A stretch of DNA of 64,000 bases from Tillandsia leiboldiana (taxonomy: Eukaryota; Streptophyta; Magnoliopsida; Poales; Bromeliaceae): the NCBI GenBank assembly GCA_029204045.2, contig CM055060.1:57004544-57068543 (forward strand), in the 5' to 3' direction. Positions 22,441 to 34,340 of the stretch are shown piece by piece. The notes under the pieces are model-generated. The model was not told the DNA's origin. It ran no database searches and saw nothing but the letters and a program-made list of their open reading frames with translations. Position 1 is the first letter of the stretch, and every line of letters starts with the position of its first letter. The position numbers and the translations under genes are program-made.

Positions 22441-23771
22441 GCTAATGAAAAAAATGACACATAAATTACTAGATCAGCATCCTAGTCTTTTAAGAATGAG
22501 ACTGGTTTAAAATAAATAAATAAATAAATAAATATTATTAGTGGATGAATCAGTATTATACAGATAAAATCAATGGGAACTATATAGAATTACCGATTCT
22601 GTAAAACTATTCATTCTCACTCGAGTTAGAAAATGTTATGTTTACTTTCGTTTACTTTGTATGGCTGTTTCGACTGTACAGCCGAATAAAAGTGTGGTTT
22701 TAAATTCCTAACGATGGGCCGTAAATTGAAAGATAGAATTTGGGCTGAGATACGGCCCAAATCAATCCAGCACGATCAAATTGAACAAAATGGGTTGATC
22801 CATGAATGAACAATATAGACGCAAGGTACTAACAGATGATCTTTTTCAAAATTTGAAACTCAACCTAAGAAATTTTAGAAGAAGACGAAATAAGAATCAG
22901 TCGCTCAAAGTTTCACACTTTAGCAATATTATTATATAAGATCATTTTGTCACAGTGAAAGAAAAGAAAAACTAGTTCAACCAAACAATAAAAACGTGTT
23001 ATATATATACCACAAAAAAAAATAAGCGATCAAAAATATTCCATTTGTTTTTATGAGAAAAACATTACATTGTGTAAACTATAACTGGTTTCTTGCAATT
23101 TCTAGCTTTATTTGATTTTTTATCATTTTTTTTTTTTTGGCCCAATAATATTTAGTAGCTCGTAATATCAAAAGGACTTGAGAAAATAGATGAGAAAGAA
23201 AAGAACAAAAAACTGCTGCTATTGGGGAAAATTAAAATGCGCTGAATAAGAAATTAATCACCTGATTTTTTTTCTTGAGTTTTATTTGGATTTCTCTAGT
23301 CGATTCAAATGTACATGTGATATTTCAAATTTTAATAAATATTTAAAATAAGTTATACTCGTCAGATTATTCACGCTGACTATTAATTTAATAAATTCGA
23401 ACAGTTAAAAATACACATTTAATTTATTTAAAGTGTACGTTCTTATGAATTTTATTTGTGACTCGATCTACAAAGCATCGCATCATTTTCAATATGACTC
23501 GATCCAATTCAAATATCCAACCGCACACCATTTAAAACGTAGCTCGATCTAATTTGATCTAGTGATTATTTTAAGTAATATAAGTGAGCTTTGATTCAAG
23601 AGAGATTGTGATATAGTAGATAAAATATATAATTCATTTGAAAGCGAAAAAATTTATCAGTAATCTAGATACTGTATATATAATAAAAAATTATTGATTT
23701 AACAGAAATTTTTCATTATCCACCGCGTAACAGGCATCCATTTTGTTCTAACTTTCAAAGATGTTGGGCAG

Positions 23772-23803
<32 letters not shown>

Positions 23804-25344
23804 GAGGCTGGAAATCGTTGGATAGGGCATGGGTGGACAAAGATGGCCGCACTGTAAAACTTTTCGCTTAAACTTCCAAAGAAAGAGAAAACTGCACGAG
23901 TAAGTTGTGGGGAACTCACGTGTGACTAGGAAACCACCCAAGTACATGAGATGAGTTGAGTTTACGTCACACGTGCGTGTGATTTATTAGTCAATAATGT
24001 AATTATAAAGAGTAATAGCCACCTCTCTAATAAGTATTGAAAAATAATAAAGAGTAACAGATCGATATGGTAACAATAATAATATTTACTTTATTTTTAA
24101 CTAATAAGTCACGAGGTTATAAATTTAGCCTGCGCAATTCTAAAAATAGTTAATTAAGTATGAGGTAGTCCCCCACACAATCTCACAGTAGGGCCCTAAC
24201 AAGGTACGTTAAGAATATGTTGAAATAGAGATGGAAATAAAAAATAAAATGATAAATTTTTTAATTTGTTTGGTTCATAATATGATTAATAATCGGAATC
24301 AACTTATTAAGAGAAATTTAATTTACTAGCTAAATTTGTAATCAAAATTTAAATTCAAATTTAGATATATAATTCAAATTTAAATTTAAATTTAAAGTCA
24401 AAACGTAAAATTATATCTAAAATTCAAATATCAAACTTATATTGAAATTCAAATTAATAAATTTAAATTTAAATTTAAATTTGTAGTTTAATCTAAATTT
24501 AAGTTTATATGTATATTTGACTTTAAATAATTATTATTGAAAAAAAAAAGGAGATTTTTTCTCGCTTTATTTCGGAATCAAAATTACCTCTCACATTTAT
24601 ATTGGGAGCTATTTGAAAGAAATTTGATTTCCTTCGAAACGAAAATAAAAATACTAATATTTCAAATCAAACACCAACAATTAAAATAACTTATTCCAAT
24701 GTACATCACCCAGCTCTAGCAAGTCTAGTTAACTATTATTAATAATTTCATATTTAGTACATACTATTATTAGTAATAATAAAATTTAAATATTTTAAAT
24801 TAGTAATTAAGATCTAACAAGTTATTAATACTAGTTGGCTGGATCATCATAACGTTCGAGATCGATTTCCAAGCGGACCTAAATACTAGAAGGATTTACT
24901 TATGGGCGGATAACTGATGAATTGGTAAAAAAGAAAAAAAAGAAGAAAAATTTCTTGATGCATGACGCGACCCATTCTCATGATCCGGAGATCATGTCTC
25001 CCTGTCCCGAAAACTGGAGACTTGTTCATCTCAAATCTGTTTACCGCTCAACCCAACTCGATGGTTAGGTTTCTGGTTCGTTCTTTCTCAATGTGTGCCC
25101 AAACAAAGTTAGGATTCCGTCAATTCATATACCAAAAAAAACAAAAAAAAGGAAAAAATTGCTGACTTAGTCTTGCAAGTATAAAATTCAGTGTGCAATT
25201 TAGACTTTCAGATCTATTTGATTGCCAATCTATTGTCGTGTTTGATAGTTAGACAGTAATCATGTACTGTCACGTCTCTAAAACTGAGCTATCAATAATA
25301 TTTCGAAGATTTGTAAGTAATAGCAGGTGCATTTTTTAGTTGTT
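22441..25344. other. AT-rich intergenic DNA, no gene recognised
   Basis: It holds a poly(A) run at 23769-23802, an AAATTTAAATTT-rich stretch at 24340-24540 and TATT repeats near 22515. The short open frames do not resemble known domains. Confidence 0.5.
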
Positions 25345-25513
25345 TCAAGCGAGTTACACATGCATAAATAACCTTATATAAGTTGGTGGATGGAATGGTA
25401 ATTTGTCGGAAAGGAGATAGTTCAAGGATTCATATATATGGAGCGCATATATATATATACCGCATTGCTCACGTTTGCATATTATTTGTCTATAGCTGAC
25501 CAAAATATAACAA

Positions 25514-25548
<35 letters not shown>

Positions 25549-25826
25549 AATAAATTTTAACTAAAAATATGAATTCAAGCGAGGAACACATGCATAAATA
25601 ATCTTATATAAATTGGTGGATGGAATGGTAATTTGTCGGAAAGGAGACAGTTCAAAGATTCATATATATGGAGCACATATGTACCGCATTGCTCACGTTT
25701 GCATATTATTTGTGTATAGCTGACCAAAATATAACAAATTATTATTATTATTATTATTTTGAGAGAGAAAAATAATATATTATTTACTTCGTTTATTTTA
25801 AAATAAATTTTAACTAAAAATATGAA
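25345..25826 (+). repeat. 230-bp tandem duplication
   Basis: The segment beginning TTCAAGCGAG(T/G)(T/A)ACACATGC occurs at 25344 and 25574. Both copies include TGGTAATTTGTCGGAAAGGA and CCGCATTGCTCACGTTTGCA and end AACTAAAAATATGAA after an ATT trinucleotide run. The second copy carries about 40 extra bases (GAGAGAGAAAAATAAT...) before that end. Confidence 0.85.
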
Positions 25827-25932
25827 GCAACTGAGCTTCGAATTCGATAGAATATCAACTATTAAATTCTTTGCCTTTGCGTTAGAGACGGTCGATAACA
25901 AATAATTGTTAGCCCAAAGAATTTGAGAAGGC

Positions 25933-26535
25933 AATTAGTATGTTGATTCGGCTGTCTCAGGGTGGCCCATAGTTTGGACTATATACAAGTACCAAAAAAA
26001 ACACCATGATCTAATTTAATGTAATCTATATCTATATATTATTTTTTTTACTTTTTATTACATGATAATATTCTTTTTTTATTTGAAATAATGAATCAGT
26101 TTAAGTTATCCACATTTTTTGTTTTTTTTTTCATTGAACCAACTCAAATCTTTCATATATTTTTCTTTTTCTTCATTTGAATCGAACAGTCTATTATGTG
26201 TTTTTCTTTTTGTTTAGTTAAATCGAATCAGATTACATACCGAATCAATTCAAGTTATATATATACATATATTTTTTTTATTTAAAACGAATCGAATTAT
26301 ACAACGAACTGGCTCAAATTCTTCACATATATATTTATTATTTTACTTGAAATGAAAATATTGTATATAAGTATAATCCGATTCGATTCAAATAAATATA
26401 TATATATATATATGCAGTAGGTATGATCCGATTAATAGTTAGTAGGTTGATTCCACTGTATCACCGTGGCCCATAGTTTGGACTACATATAAGTACGAAA
26501 AAAACACCCATAAACTAATTTAGTGTAATAGTTTA
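25933..26535 (+). repeat. Direct repeats of about 95 bp flanking degenerate internal repeats
   Basis: GTGGCCCATAGTTTGGACTA with surrounding sequence occurs at about 25962 and 26467, preceded in both by TTAGTANGTTGATTC and followed by AAACACC...CTAATTTA. The interval of about 400 bp contains degenerate copies of phrases such as ATCGAA(C/T), CTCAAAT and CATATATTTTT. Two direct repeats around a spacer could be a relic solo-type element or a local duplication. Confidence 0.6.
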
Positions 26536-28340
26536 TAATGAACTCATTGTGATTGGTATTAAATTCTAGGTTAAATTATATAAAAAAAAAATGTAATTAG
26601 CCTCTGGTCTCAATTACTTTCTATATTAAAAATTACATCATCTAAAATAAATATAAAAAATTTAAAACATTGACAGATTAAATTATAAAATTATACTTAA
26701 AAAGTTGACACATCAAATTATTACATATCTCAACATATATTCAATTTGTAACTCGAAAAATACATAAAATATTTAAATAAAAGAGGTTTTCTATATCAAT
26801 AATATTCTAAAAATTACTAATTTATTAAAAAAAATATTTAATTTATATGATTCTATTACATTGGCTATAGGTGACTTTATTTTTACAAAATTTTATACCT
26901 AATGTGTAATTGTGATAAGTGCTAAAGTGCACGGGGTTTTTTTTTTTTTGTTGTAAATTATCGTAAATTCTACAGTTCGTGCAATGCGATTGCATTGTCA
27001 AAGCATAATAATAACCAATAAAACTTGGTCTAACTGCTCTATCCAAAGCAGTATGAAAGGTATCCTTGTAGCTTTGAGATTCGTACGAATCAAGTGAGAT
27101 GGAGGGCCCACACTTTCCGTAATTTAGATAAGACAAATTTCCGGTAGATAAATGGCACGTCAAATGCCCTTTTGCGGCAATGTGCCATTTAATAGAGGCG
27201 AGCGTGACAATGAACTATAGAGCATGAGTTCGAAAATTTGTCACAAAATAACACCTCATGTTGCACTAAAAATATTAAGAACTACCCTACTAATTGGGTT
27301 AATTTGGTCCTTTCAAAATGCCAACATAATTAGATAAAAGCATGAGATATTATAAAAAAAAAAAAAAAGAAAAAAAAAGTTATAAATGTTAGGTTTATTT
27401 GAGTTTTAATGATTTAAAATTTGATTTTGACTTTTGCCTTTCTGAATAGCTCAGTATCAATGAATTTTATCTGAAAGTCCAAAATTTAGTTCACCATATG
27501 TAATATTTAGTATCACACTAAAAACTCATCACATATTGTAGATATATATATATATATATATATATATTGTATTGATTAGAAGAAAGTGAGAGTTGTGGTT
27601 TTTTCTAGAGATACGCACGCGCTCATGGCATGAGCCGGGCTAGATAGGAATAGCAGTCGTTATATCTCTAGGAATGATCGCCGAAACAATGGTCCTTATA
27701 TTTATAGTGGTCGTTATATTTCTAAGAGTGATTGCCGGAACAATGGTCCTTATATCTTTAGGAGTGATTGTCCGAATCTCACACGTAGAAGATTTATATA
27801 CACGTCTCGACTCACAGAGTTCATCTAATTTCTACTGTTTTTTTATTTATGGTATATATTAGTAATTTGCATGCTTAGTTAGATTAGAATATTTTGAATT
27901 TAAATTATTTCAAATTGGTATTTTATTAAAAAAAAAATTATAGAGATATTTTTTCACCAATAAATTTATCTAATCTTTAACTTAATTTATAACTACCATC
28001 CGAACAATAAAAATAACATAAGATAATCTGAATTCTGAATAATTTACGTGTCATCTTCTAAAACACAAATATATGCATATATATGATGGCTCGATCGCGC
28101 CACCTCAGCGTTGATTTTTTTTTTTTGAATTAATAAGTGTTTATGTTCCATTTTAATTGATGCTTGTGATCTGGCTATGCAAATTATTTATCAAAAATTT
28201 ATGTCACTCGCACGTTAGGCCTAATAACATACCCATTGTTAACCGCAACCTACCTACAAAATCTAATTGTAATCGCATTTCATGTGCAATACTATTCCTT
28301 TTGGTTGACCTTCCCATCTCATAATGCAATATAAAATTTA
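26536..28340. other. Intergenic DNA, no gene; includes a 54-bp repeat
   Basis: GTCGTTATAT(C/T)TCTAGGAATGA-type text is repeated at 27656 and 27710 (period 54) with ACAATGGTCCTTATAT in each copy and a third partial unit to about 27775. An (AT)n run lies at 27542-27568. Otherwise AT-rich and uninformative. Confidence 0.5.
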
Positions 28341-28507
28341 GAGCAATGTTATATGTATATTTTAAAAAAATGTATATATTTTATATTTTCATTACCTAAG
28401 AGTGGGGTATGATGAGAAGTCGAGTGATTCGTAAAAAATATTTCTATTTATTGATAGGTGGAAGTGTAGGATGCACACTCCTTTAGAATTTATATGTAGT
28501 ATTTTTC
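28341..28507. mobile_element. Mutator-type MITE family, diverged copy
   Basis: It starts GAGCAATGTTATATGTATA and ends GTAGTATTTTTC, with decayed inner arms. Flanking 9-mers TAAAATTTA and TAAAATGTA agree at eight of nine positions, as expected for an old 9-bp target duplication. Confidence 0.55.
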
Positions 28508-29537
28508 TAAAATGTATGATTACAAAATTTTTCGCTAATATTTTTTGTATAATATTTTTTTTTTCTTATTTCTATGCAACTTTACGTACATCTACTTAGA
28601 AAACTCCACTATGAATTATTAATGTCAAATTAATGTTTTTGTTTTAGCTTAATTCTACTTGATTTCGATACTAACAAATTCGAAATTACGTGCGTGTAAG
28701 ATGCACCTTTTTCATCAACTGCACCCGAAAAGAAACCTACTTTTACTAACTCGTAAATGCACAACTTAAACAGCTATAATTACCTAACCTGGAAGAGCTC
28801 GATCCAATCACTAATTAATTAGGCTGGCTCGAGCCTTAAGCTTAGGGAAGGTAATTAAACTATGTTTGGCACAAACCTATGCACGGCTAATCCGAATCGA
28901 CTCGGTCGCACTCGGCCGACCTTTTAACCGAGTCGCAACTTGACCCAACCCACCCTCATTTGACTAGTCTACCACGTCAGCGGTGGACCACAGATTGATC
29001 TACGTGCAGGCCTAGTCCCGTTCCATGGTTCAAAAACCAGCCTTAATTAGTCAATAAAATAATAAAGTAGAATTAAAAAAAAAAAAATCTAGAAGGATTT
29101 ACGTATTAAAATATAATAAAGTAATGGTAATAATTTTCTCATGGGGGTGGGATGAGAGGTAATGTGAATTCCAAGGCCGACGTGGTGGACCAAGACCATC
29201 CAGGTATGTACGGTTGCATTTATACAAAATCCGTAACGGAAAGCCCCTTGTGAAAACTCAAAAAAAAAAAAAGAAAAAAAAAAGAGCATCTCTCCAGTGT
29301 CCACACGCACAAACCCGGCCAAAAATCCGATCCGTTCCGTTCCTTTCTCTGTCCCTTTCTCCCACCCCACCATCCCACCACCACCATCGGTCCATCACCC
29401 CTCTCTCTCTCTCTCTCTCTCCTCCCACACTTCTTATTCCCCTCCCCCTCCCCTCGTCGCCTCACTGCTATTACGAAGAATAAGGAGTGTAAGAATAAGG
29501 AGAAGGAGAAGAAGAATAAGAAGTGGACCTGGGATAA
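28508..29537 (+). promoter_or_regulatory. Upstream region and 5' leader of the PADRE gene
   Basis: Two W-box cores (TTGACC at 28940, TTGACT at 28960) lie beside a perfect 9-bp inverted repeat, CGACTCGGT/ACCGAGTCG (28898-28906, 28927-28935). ACGTGG occurs at 29179. The probable leader is pyrimidine-rich with a CT run at 29401-29422 and then AAGAATAAGGAG repeats just before the start codon. Core promoter position is not certain; TTATACAAAA at 29219 is a weak TATA candidate. Confidence 0.4.
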
Positions 29538-32500
29538 ATGGGGAACAGCATAGGGGGGAGGCGGCGCACGGCGAAGGTGATGATGATCGACGGGACGACG
29601 CTGCGCCTGAAGGCGCCGGCGCAGGCCCTGGACGCGCTCCGCGACCACCCGGGATTCGCCGTGCTCGAGTCCGAGGAGGTGAAGCGCGTCGGCCTCCGCG
29701 CCCGACCCCTCGACCACGACGCCTCGCTCAAGCCGGGGAAGCTCTACTTCCTCGTCGACCTCCCCCGCCCCGCCCCCGAACCCGACCACCGCCGCGGCCC
29801 GCCACGCCGCGCCTTGTCCGGCGCGCTCCATGTCGGCGCCCGGGAGCGCCTCGAGAGCCTCAAGCTCTCGCGCCGCTCCTCCTCCGACATCACCCTCGCG
29901 CGCCCCAGCTCCGCCGCCTCGATCGTCGCCGCCGAGCTGGGCCCCGCCGCCGAGCCGGGCGCCGTGCGGCTCAAGCTTCGTCTCCCCAAGTCGCAGGTCG
30001 CAAAGCTCATGGAGGAGAGCCGGGACGCGGCGGAGGCCGCGGAGAGGATCATTGAGCTCTGCGCCGCCGCGAGTCCCGACCTGATCGCCGCGTCGGGGAA
30101 CGCAAAAGCGGAGAGGAAAGAGGTACGATCGATCGATCCATTAGGGTTTCTTTTTTATTTTTTCAAATTTTTTTTTAAAATAATTTTTAGCGTCGTCCAA
30201 GCGGGTTAACTCGCTGAGTTCGGGGATCGAAGCGGGGACGGGGCGAACGAGAGAGCGGTTTCCACGTTATGGCCATTTTGAAATATTAAACTAAATTTGA
30301 GATCTTAAACTATTAATTAAGATTAGATTTGGGAATGGGGAAATACTAGTACTTGAAAACTTTAAAAAAATAAAAATCAAACCATGTGAGGTTGTTACCA
30401 ATGACGAAGACAATGGAGGACGTGGTTAGTTAGAGTTTTGGTGATAAAAGTATAATAATAATAAAATAAAACAAACCCCGAGTCAATTCAACTCTCTCCG
30501 GGCTCTCCGGAGCTTTTGTGGAATTTGTGGTAGAGATTTTTGAAAAATTAAAAATTGTTATAATTCAACAAAATATGAATACTCTTTGATTTTAATTTAA
30601 ACTGGTAGAGTCGATATTGTAGTGTAATAATTTTTAAATTTTAAATTAGAAGAGTTGCGCCTTGCTCAATGTCAAACTTATAAGTACAACAAGTATGCGT
30701 GCATGTGCTTAGGCTTTGGAATTCTAAAACTAACCATATTTTAAGCACGGCTACACAAATCTACAGGATTTACTTCAATAATTAAATTCAATATTGCCTT
30801 TGTACACTATTGAATTATATAAAGTAAAACTCTTTAGACCTTTTTATTCTTCATGCGTTATCAACTTTTAAAGATGAACGATTGTTTAACAACACTTGTG
30901 CGTCTAAAATCGTACCATCCGATTAGTCAATTAGAGTTCCGTTGGTACGATGGTGAACTAGTTGGCAATTAAATTTGAGATCTAGTTGGTGTAACTCGAA
31001 CCTTTTTCGAGGGGACCCATATACATATCCAGAAATATTTTAGACCACAAGAATCATGTCAAACGGATGACCTAATCTATCGCTTCATTTAGGAACATAT
31101 ATATTTTGCTTTGCTCCACTTGCATGTTATTAAAACATCAAAAGATATAGTTCACAAATTAATAAATATATATATATATATATATATAACTCATTACGCA
31201 AAGCCATTTGGTTTTGCCCTGTTCACAGCTATTTAAAGTCAAATTTGTGTTATTTAATCCATTTTTCGCGGTCTATGGGCCTGCTTATGGGGCTTAATAT
31301 GCGCAAATGGTTAGTTGACCACCCCAACTTGCATAAGTCATGAAATTTCCTTTAAGCCACGGCAATACCAGTATCATTATATGGATCTATTTTAGAATTT
31401 TCTCTTAGCATTTTACTTTCCTATATACATTGAATTCTATATGTACTCAGCACTTTCATATGCCCTCGCATACATCATTTGAGATTTGTGGGCCCCTAGC
31501 TACATATATATATATATACTACCTGCACCTTTTAGAACATTCAATTGATTTGTACTTTGTTTTCTTATCTTATTTACTTGTTGGTTATCATTAATTGCGG
31601 TTTCAAACTCAATTAACCACATCAAACTCCTACCAAATTCAGTTTGTCCTATTGCCTCTGATGAAAACTACTGCTCATTAGCCTGGTATTAATTTAAGAG
31701 CGATTCTCCTGTACGCCACTTTGATCATGTCCGTTAATTTACTGCTGTGAACGTCCATGATTTAGCCTGCTATTTTTTTTTCCTCGGTACGGGTTAACGG
31801 GTACCGCAATTGAGGGCCTTTTGGCCATTAAAAAATCCACCTCACGTTATTTCTGTGAGGGCGATTTTGGATTTTTGTCATTTATGAGGTCAAGTTTAGC
31901 ATTAGTCCACGGCTCTCGCCCTTTTACAGCTACTTCTCGTGAAAGTTTTTAATAACCCCTTCAACTATAGGAAACTAAGAAAGAGCACCCTCAACTTTTA
32001 AATTCTTTTGGATTGAGATCTTACTTTTAATTTTTCAAACTAAGTAGTTTTCTTAAAAAGAAGAGGAAATTTTATTGAATTCATAAAAGAGAATTTCATC
32101 CAATTTAATAATTTTAATATTTACATGCAAAATGAATTAGAACAATTGACTATCAATAGAGTTATTAAATTTAATAAAATTTTAACTAGTATAACATGAA
32201 TAATTCAATTCTAAAAGTTCAAACTAGTAGAGCTTATAGAGCCATCAAGATTTAAATTAGATCCAAATTTAAAAGTTAAATTTGATTAATATTTTTGAAC
32301 TTTAATGCTATTTCAATATTAAATTAACAATTTGGATTTTATTTTCAAAAATAGAAACTTTTTATTTAAATAAAAAAATAAAAGTTGGGTTTACAAGTAC
32401 AGTGTAAATTAAATTCGAATTTAAAATAGATTAATATTTTTGAACTTTTATATTACTTTAACTATTTGAAATTGAAATTTGTTACTCATTTAAAATTAAA

Positions 32501-33463
32501 TTTATACTATTGGAATTATAATGCCTAAACTCGAGTTAAATTTTAATTTCCAAATTGAGGGGTTAGCTACTTACCAAATTAGCCACTATATAATTCGGTA
32601 AGTAACAAAATTAAATAAGAAAACAAAGATTAATTTGTTTGAAACCATTAAATTTGGTGTTTGGTTAGTATGCGTCTTTCCAACATTGCTTTTATAATTG
32701 ATCTTAGTTGGTAATCTGTTGTGTAAGTTACTAATGTTTAAAAGTCAATTATATTTTTAAAAAATGAACATTTAGATTCAAATGAGCTGGTGTGGTGTAA
32801 AAGTTATCATCTTAATATCTGCTTGCTTTCATATTTATTCTTTATTGGGTGGTCACAATGAAAGAGAAACTTGCTTTTGTCCTTGTCCATATGAGAACAA
32901 GACAAGAATGTCTTTTTATAGAAGGCTTAATGTGAATGAATCATGCTGCTCAGCTAGTTGTCTAGTGTGCTGTTCCTTCCTCAGATTATTAATCTCATAC
33001 TTTAAGAAAATAAAACTTAATAATATGGTATTAGAGCTGGGTTCATACGTACCCCTTATTTCTAGTCTTGTTTCTTTCCGTTTAGTTATGTTTCAATTTG
33101 TTTTCATTCTTGTCTTGGCCTGTTTCGTTCAGCTTGTTTGACTATAGTGTATTTGTGTTTTTAAGTTGAACTGGACCCTTCCATCTTCTCCTAATTATTA
33201 ATTTCTTTTCTAGTTTCAAATTAAGGGGAGAATTTGCTTGTAGTTTCATTTCTTGCTCGTGAAGGTCCACCTAGTTCTATACAGCAATTCCTTATGTTGG
33301 ATGAACTCTTACATTATGTCTCCCATTTGATGGTTAATTATTTATCGTCGTATCTTTTTGAAGTGCACTTTGAAATCTTAACTAAACTTTAATTCTTTTT
33401 TAATGAAATCTTTTTCAGAAGAGAACGAGGTTCGTGGAACTGCCGGATGAGATAATCGCGTGA
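29538..33463 (+). CDS. PADRE-domain (DUF4228) protein, two exons
   Basis: Exon 1 is 29538-30122 (195 codons) and exon 2 is 33419-33463 (14 codons plus stop), joined in phase across a GT-AG intron of 3296 bp; the product is 209 residues. It begins MGNSIGG, giving a glycine at position 2 and a likely N-myristoylation signal. KVMMIDGTTLRLKAP, ESEEVKRVGLRARPL and KPGKLYFLVDLP are hallmarks of the PADRE/DUF4228 family. LKLSRRSSSDI and VRLKLRLPKSQVAKLMEES follow, with AAERIIELC near residue 170. Exon 2 encodes KRTRFVELPDEIIA. Members are small plant proteins of unknown biochemistry, often responsive to pathogens or stress. Exon 1 is very GC-rich. If the intron were retained, translation would run about 28 residues further and stop. 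Confidence 0.88.
30123..33418 (+). other. 3.3-kb intron of the PADRE gene
   Basis: AT-rich with an (AT)n run at 31166-31188 and no convincing coding segment. TGGTATTAGAGC at 33026-33037 resembles a retrotransposon primer-binding site, but no LTR could be recognised next to it. The donor is GAG|GTACGA and the acceptor TTTTTCAG. Confidence 0.7.
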
Positions 33464-34340
33464 CACGCGAAACACAAGTTATAAGTTTCAATGAGATAAC
33501 CGTGCATGACGTGCGGAGCACAATTTGTAATCCTTTTCCTTGTAAAAGGAATTGCGGGGGGAACATGAGAAGCTGCTTGTGGCGCTTCCTTTCTACCCCA
33601 ACAAGCTGTAGCTCTTTTTATTTTCTTTTTCTTTTTCTTTTTCTTATTCTTTTCTCCTCCTTTAGATAGCTCCGTAAGAGAATGTGCTTGTTTAATGGGT
33701 GTCTCTTTCTTTGTAGCTTGCTTAGATTTTCTCTTTCTTTGTGTTTTTTCTTTTTATCCTTCCCTAAAGTATATATAATCTCATGGACTTCAACAAAGTG
33801 GATCCAACGTATTATTCTTTTCACATGAATTGCTTGACAAAGTTCGGTGTTTTCTCACGGGGCCATAGACACTAGATTCGGCATTTAAGAGAAATGGGTC
33901 GCAACAGTGACTCTTTTGAAGTTCCAACAATGAGTTGATCATATAAATATATGCCTTTTGTGATTTTTGTGTGGGATAAGCTCCTTTGAGAACTTCTCTA
34001 CTCTGTGAAGCGGCATTAATCAAGCATTTCAAGTTAGTTTCTTATCAAACAACTCCTTTCCAATAGCACTCGAAAACTTTGTTTTTTTGGTCCGGCTTCA
34101 CTTTTTGTTCTCAGCTGAAATTCTTTGTAACAAAGCACCTGCTTATCAGAAAAGCTTGGAGTTTTTCGTTGTTACGAGATGCGCAGTTTTGATTTTGGCC
34201 TCGAAAGGCAAAATTTTCGATTTGAAAAATCTTATTCTACTACGGAGAGAAATTATTAGAAAAGCTAAGAGCTTTTGAAAAATTGAGGATCTTATTTCTG
34301 CTATATACTATATGTGAGAAAACTGGCTAGAAGAGCAACA
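33464..34340 (+). other. 3' flank of the PADRE gene
   Basis: It contains T-rich stretches and GAGATAA-CG(C/T)G-type text repeated about 50 bp apart (33450 and 33492). A transcript end is likely within the first 300 bp but no clear polyadenylation signal stands out. Open frames on either strand look spurious. Confidence 0.4.

Noticed and set aside
24962..25165. Small plus-strand open frame (67 codons)
   Set aside because: No domain, ends in a lysine-rich run from poly(A), surrounded by AT-rich repeats.
29297..30055. Alternative-frame and antisense open frames across PADRE exon 1
   Set aside because: They are shadows of the GC-rich coding exon; the PADRE frame has family motifs and proper splice sites.
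32782..33141. 119-codon open frame inside the PADRE intron
   Set aside because: Cysteine- and phenylalanine-rich composition of T-rich DNA, no domain, no splice support.
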